Shown: piece by piece, positions 63,590 through 64,000 of the stretch
How the letters are laid out: each line of letters opens with the position of its first letter
Position numbering within the stretch: the first letter of the stretch is position 1
NCBI GenBank assembly: GCA_017453065.1
Contig: JAFTKW010000015.1
Span: 310,001 to 374,000 of the forward strand
Source of the DNA: Lachnospiraceae bacterium
GTDB taxonomy: Bacteria; Bacillota; Clostridia; Lachnospirales; Lachnospiraceae
Direction of reading: 5' to 3'
DNA length: 64,000 nt
Made by a program: the position numbers and the translations under genes
The notes under the pieces: generated by a model
The model's input: only the letters and a program-made list of their open reading frames with translations
What the model was told of the DNA's origin: nothing
Databases searched by the model: none

Positions 63590-64000
63590 ATGTTTCAAAG
63601 TCTTTATGAAGTTGTAGTCAACGATTGGGGCGAGACTACCTACGTCCCTACCACACTGGGCAATATTTTGCTCGTGATTTTGATTTGTCTGTTTTTGTTT
63701 GGCGCTATGTTGTTTGCCAAGGGCAAAAACAAAGAAAAGAAACTGTCGGTTAAGCAGCTGTCTTACTGTGCAGTCTCTATTGCACTTGGATCTATTTTGT
63801 CTATGATCAAGATGATTGATTTCCCAACGGGAGGTTCCGCAACACTTCTCTCTATGCTTGCCATTTGCCTTCCAGGATATTGGTTTGGACTCGGCGCAGG
63901 AATCATGACGGGAGTGGCTCATGGAGTATTACAACTTTTGATGGGGCCATACGTGCTCTATCCAACACAGCTTGTGGTAGACTATATATTGGCGTTTGGA
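63590..64000 (+). CDS. thiT: ThiT-like thiamine ECF transporter S component, truncated by window edge
   Basis: The first 137 codons of a membrane protein that binds thiamine for an energy-coupling-factor transporter. The first hydrophobic segment lies at about 24-43. The segments IALGSILSMIKMIDFPTGGS, SMLAICLPGYWFGLGAG and LQLLMGPYVLYPTQLVVDY match ThiT, including the aromatic residues around thiamine. ATG 63590 follows AGGAGG by seven bases. Control by the TPP riboswitch confirms the substrate. No ATPase genes are visible, as expected for a shared ECF module. Confidence 0.93.
   Translation, partial: MFQSLYEVVVNDWGETTYVPTTLGNILLVILICLFLFGAMLFAKGKNKEKKLSVKQLSYCAVSIALGSILSMIKMIDFPTGGSATLLSMLAICLPGYWFGLGAGIMTGVAHGVLQLLMGPYVLYPTQLVVDYILAFG

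Overview
The window looks like chromosome of a low-to-mid G+C Clostridia, most likely Lachnospiraceae. This rests on strong AGGAGG-type ribosome binding sites, sigma-A promoters, U-tailed terminators, a CcpA-type cre site, AddAB instead of RecBCD, a DUF5685-DnaJ pair, families I associate with Lachnospiraceae (DUF6106, DUF6062, DUF6056/DUF6020) and a ThiT thiamine transporter. I see no rRNA, tRNA, insertion sequence, phage, CRISPR array or attachment site. It reads as core chromosome rich in signalling and RNA-based control.

Layout. 1-2.6 kb: an OmpR-family two-component system flanked by two paralogous small membrane proteins. 2.7-7.4 kb: a GSI-beta-like glutamine synthetase, a sugar acetyltransferase, a long palindrome, a membrane protein, a phospholipase C-like protein, and a DUF1062/CD3324 pair. 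7.7-14.5 kb: an operon of a heterodimeric ABC exporter, a GH36 alpha-galactosidase and a LacX-type mutarotase. 14.5-16.9 kb: a zinc-ribbon membrane protein, DUF5685 and a J-domain protein, headed by the same type of direct-repeat box that precedes the first two-component operon. 16.9-24.3 kb: a small alarmone synthetase, then overlapping sigma factor, anti-sigma-like protein, LytTR regulator and GHKL kinase, then an ABC exporter pair. 24.3-28.4 kb, minus strand: two GT-C-like membrane proteins and a membrane-anchored protein.

28.6-33.6 kb: a DUF6106 protein, IMP dehydrogenase, and a GGDEF-EAL protein with a perfect cre site. 33.6-36 kb: a ZTP riboswitch with terminator, a second highly structured leader element, then archaeal-type IMP cyclohydrolase and stand-alone AICAR formyltransferase. 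36-42 kb: a DHH phosphoesterase, GlnRS, a DUF2225 protein and a MocR regulator. 42-48.6 kb: a repeat-bearing region, a chemoreceptor, AzlCD, and a kinase-NfeD-FloA-small protein-LytTR regulator cluster. 48.6-56.2 kb: a TetR regulator with palindromic operator, an acidic membrane protein, a DUF6062 protein, a uracil permease, a dipeptidase, a NagD-like phosphatase, exonuclease III and small membrane proteins. 56.2-63.3 kb: AddB and AddA. 63.4-64 kb: a TPP riboswitch controlling thiT, which runs off the right edge.

How it fits together. Purine supply is a theme: ZTP sensing controls the last two steps to IMP, and IMP dehydrogenase is 3 kb upstream. A small alarmone synthetase and a c-di-GMP enzyme are also present. 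Several regulators are embedded in the operons they probably serve. The strongest candidates for undescribed biology are the branched element at 33819-33919, the paired inverted repeats at 42074-42292, the shared direct-repeat promoter box at 314 and 14554, the kinase-NfeD-FloA-regulator cluster, and the DUF5685-DnaJ operon.
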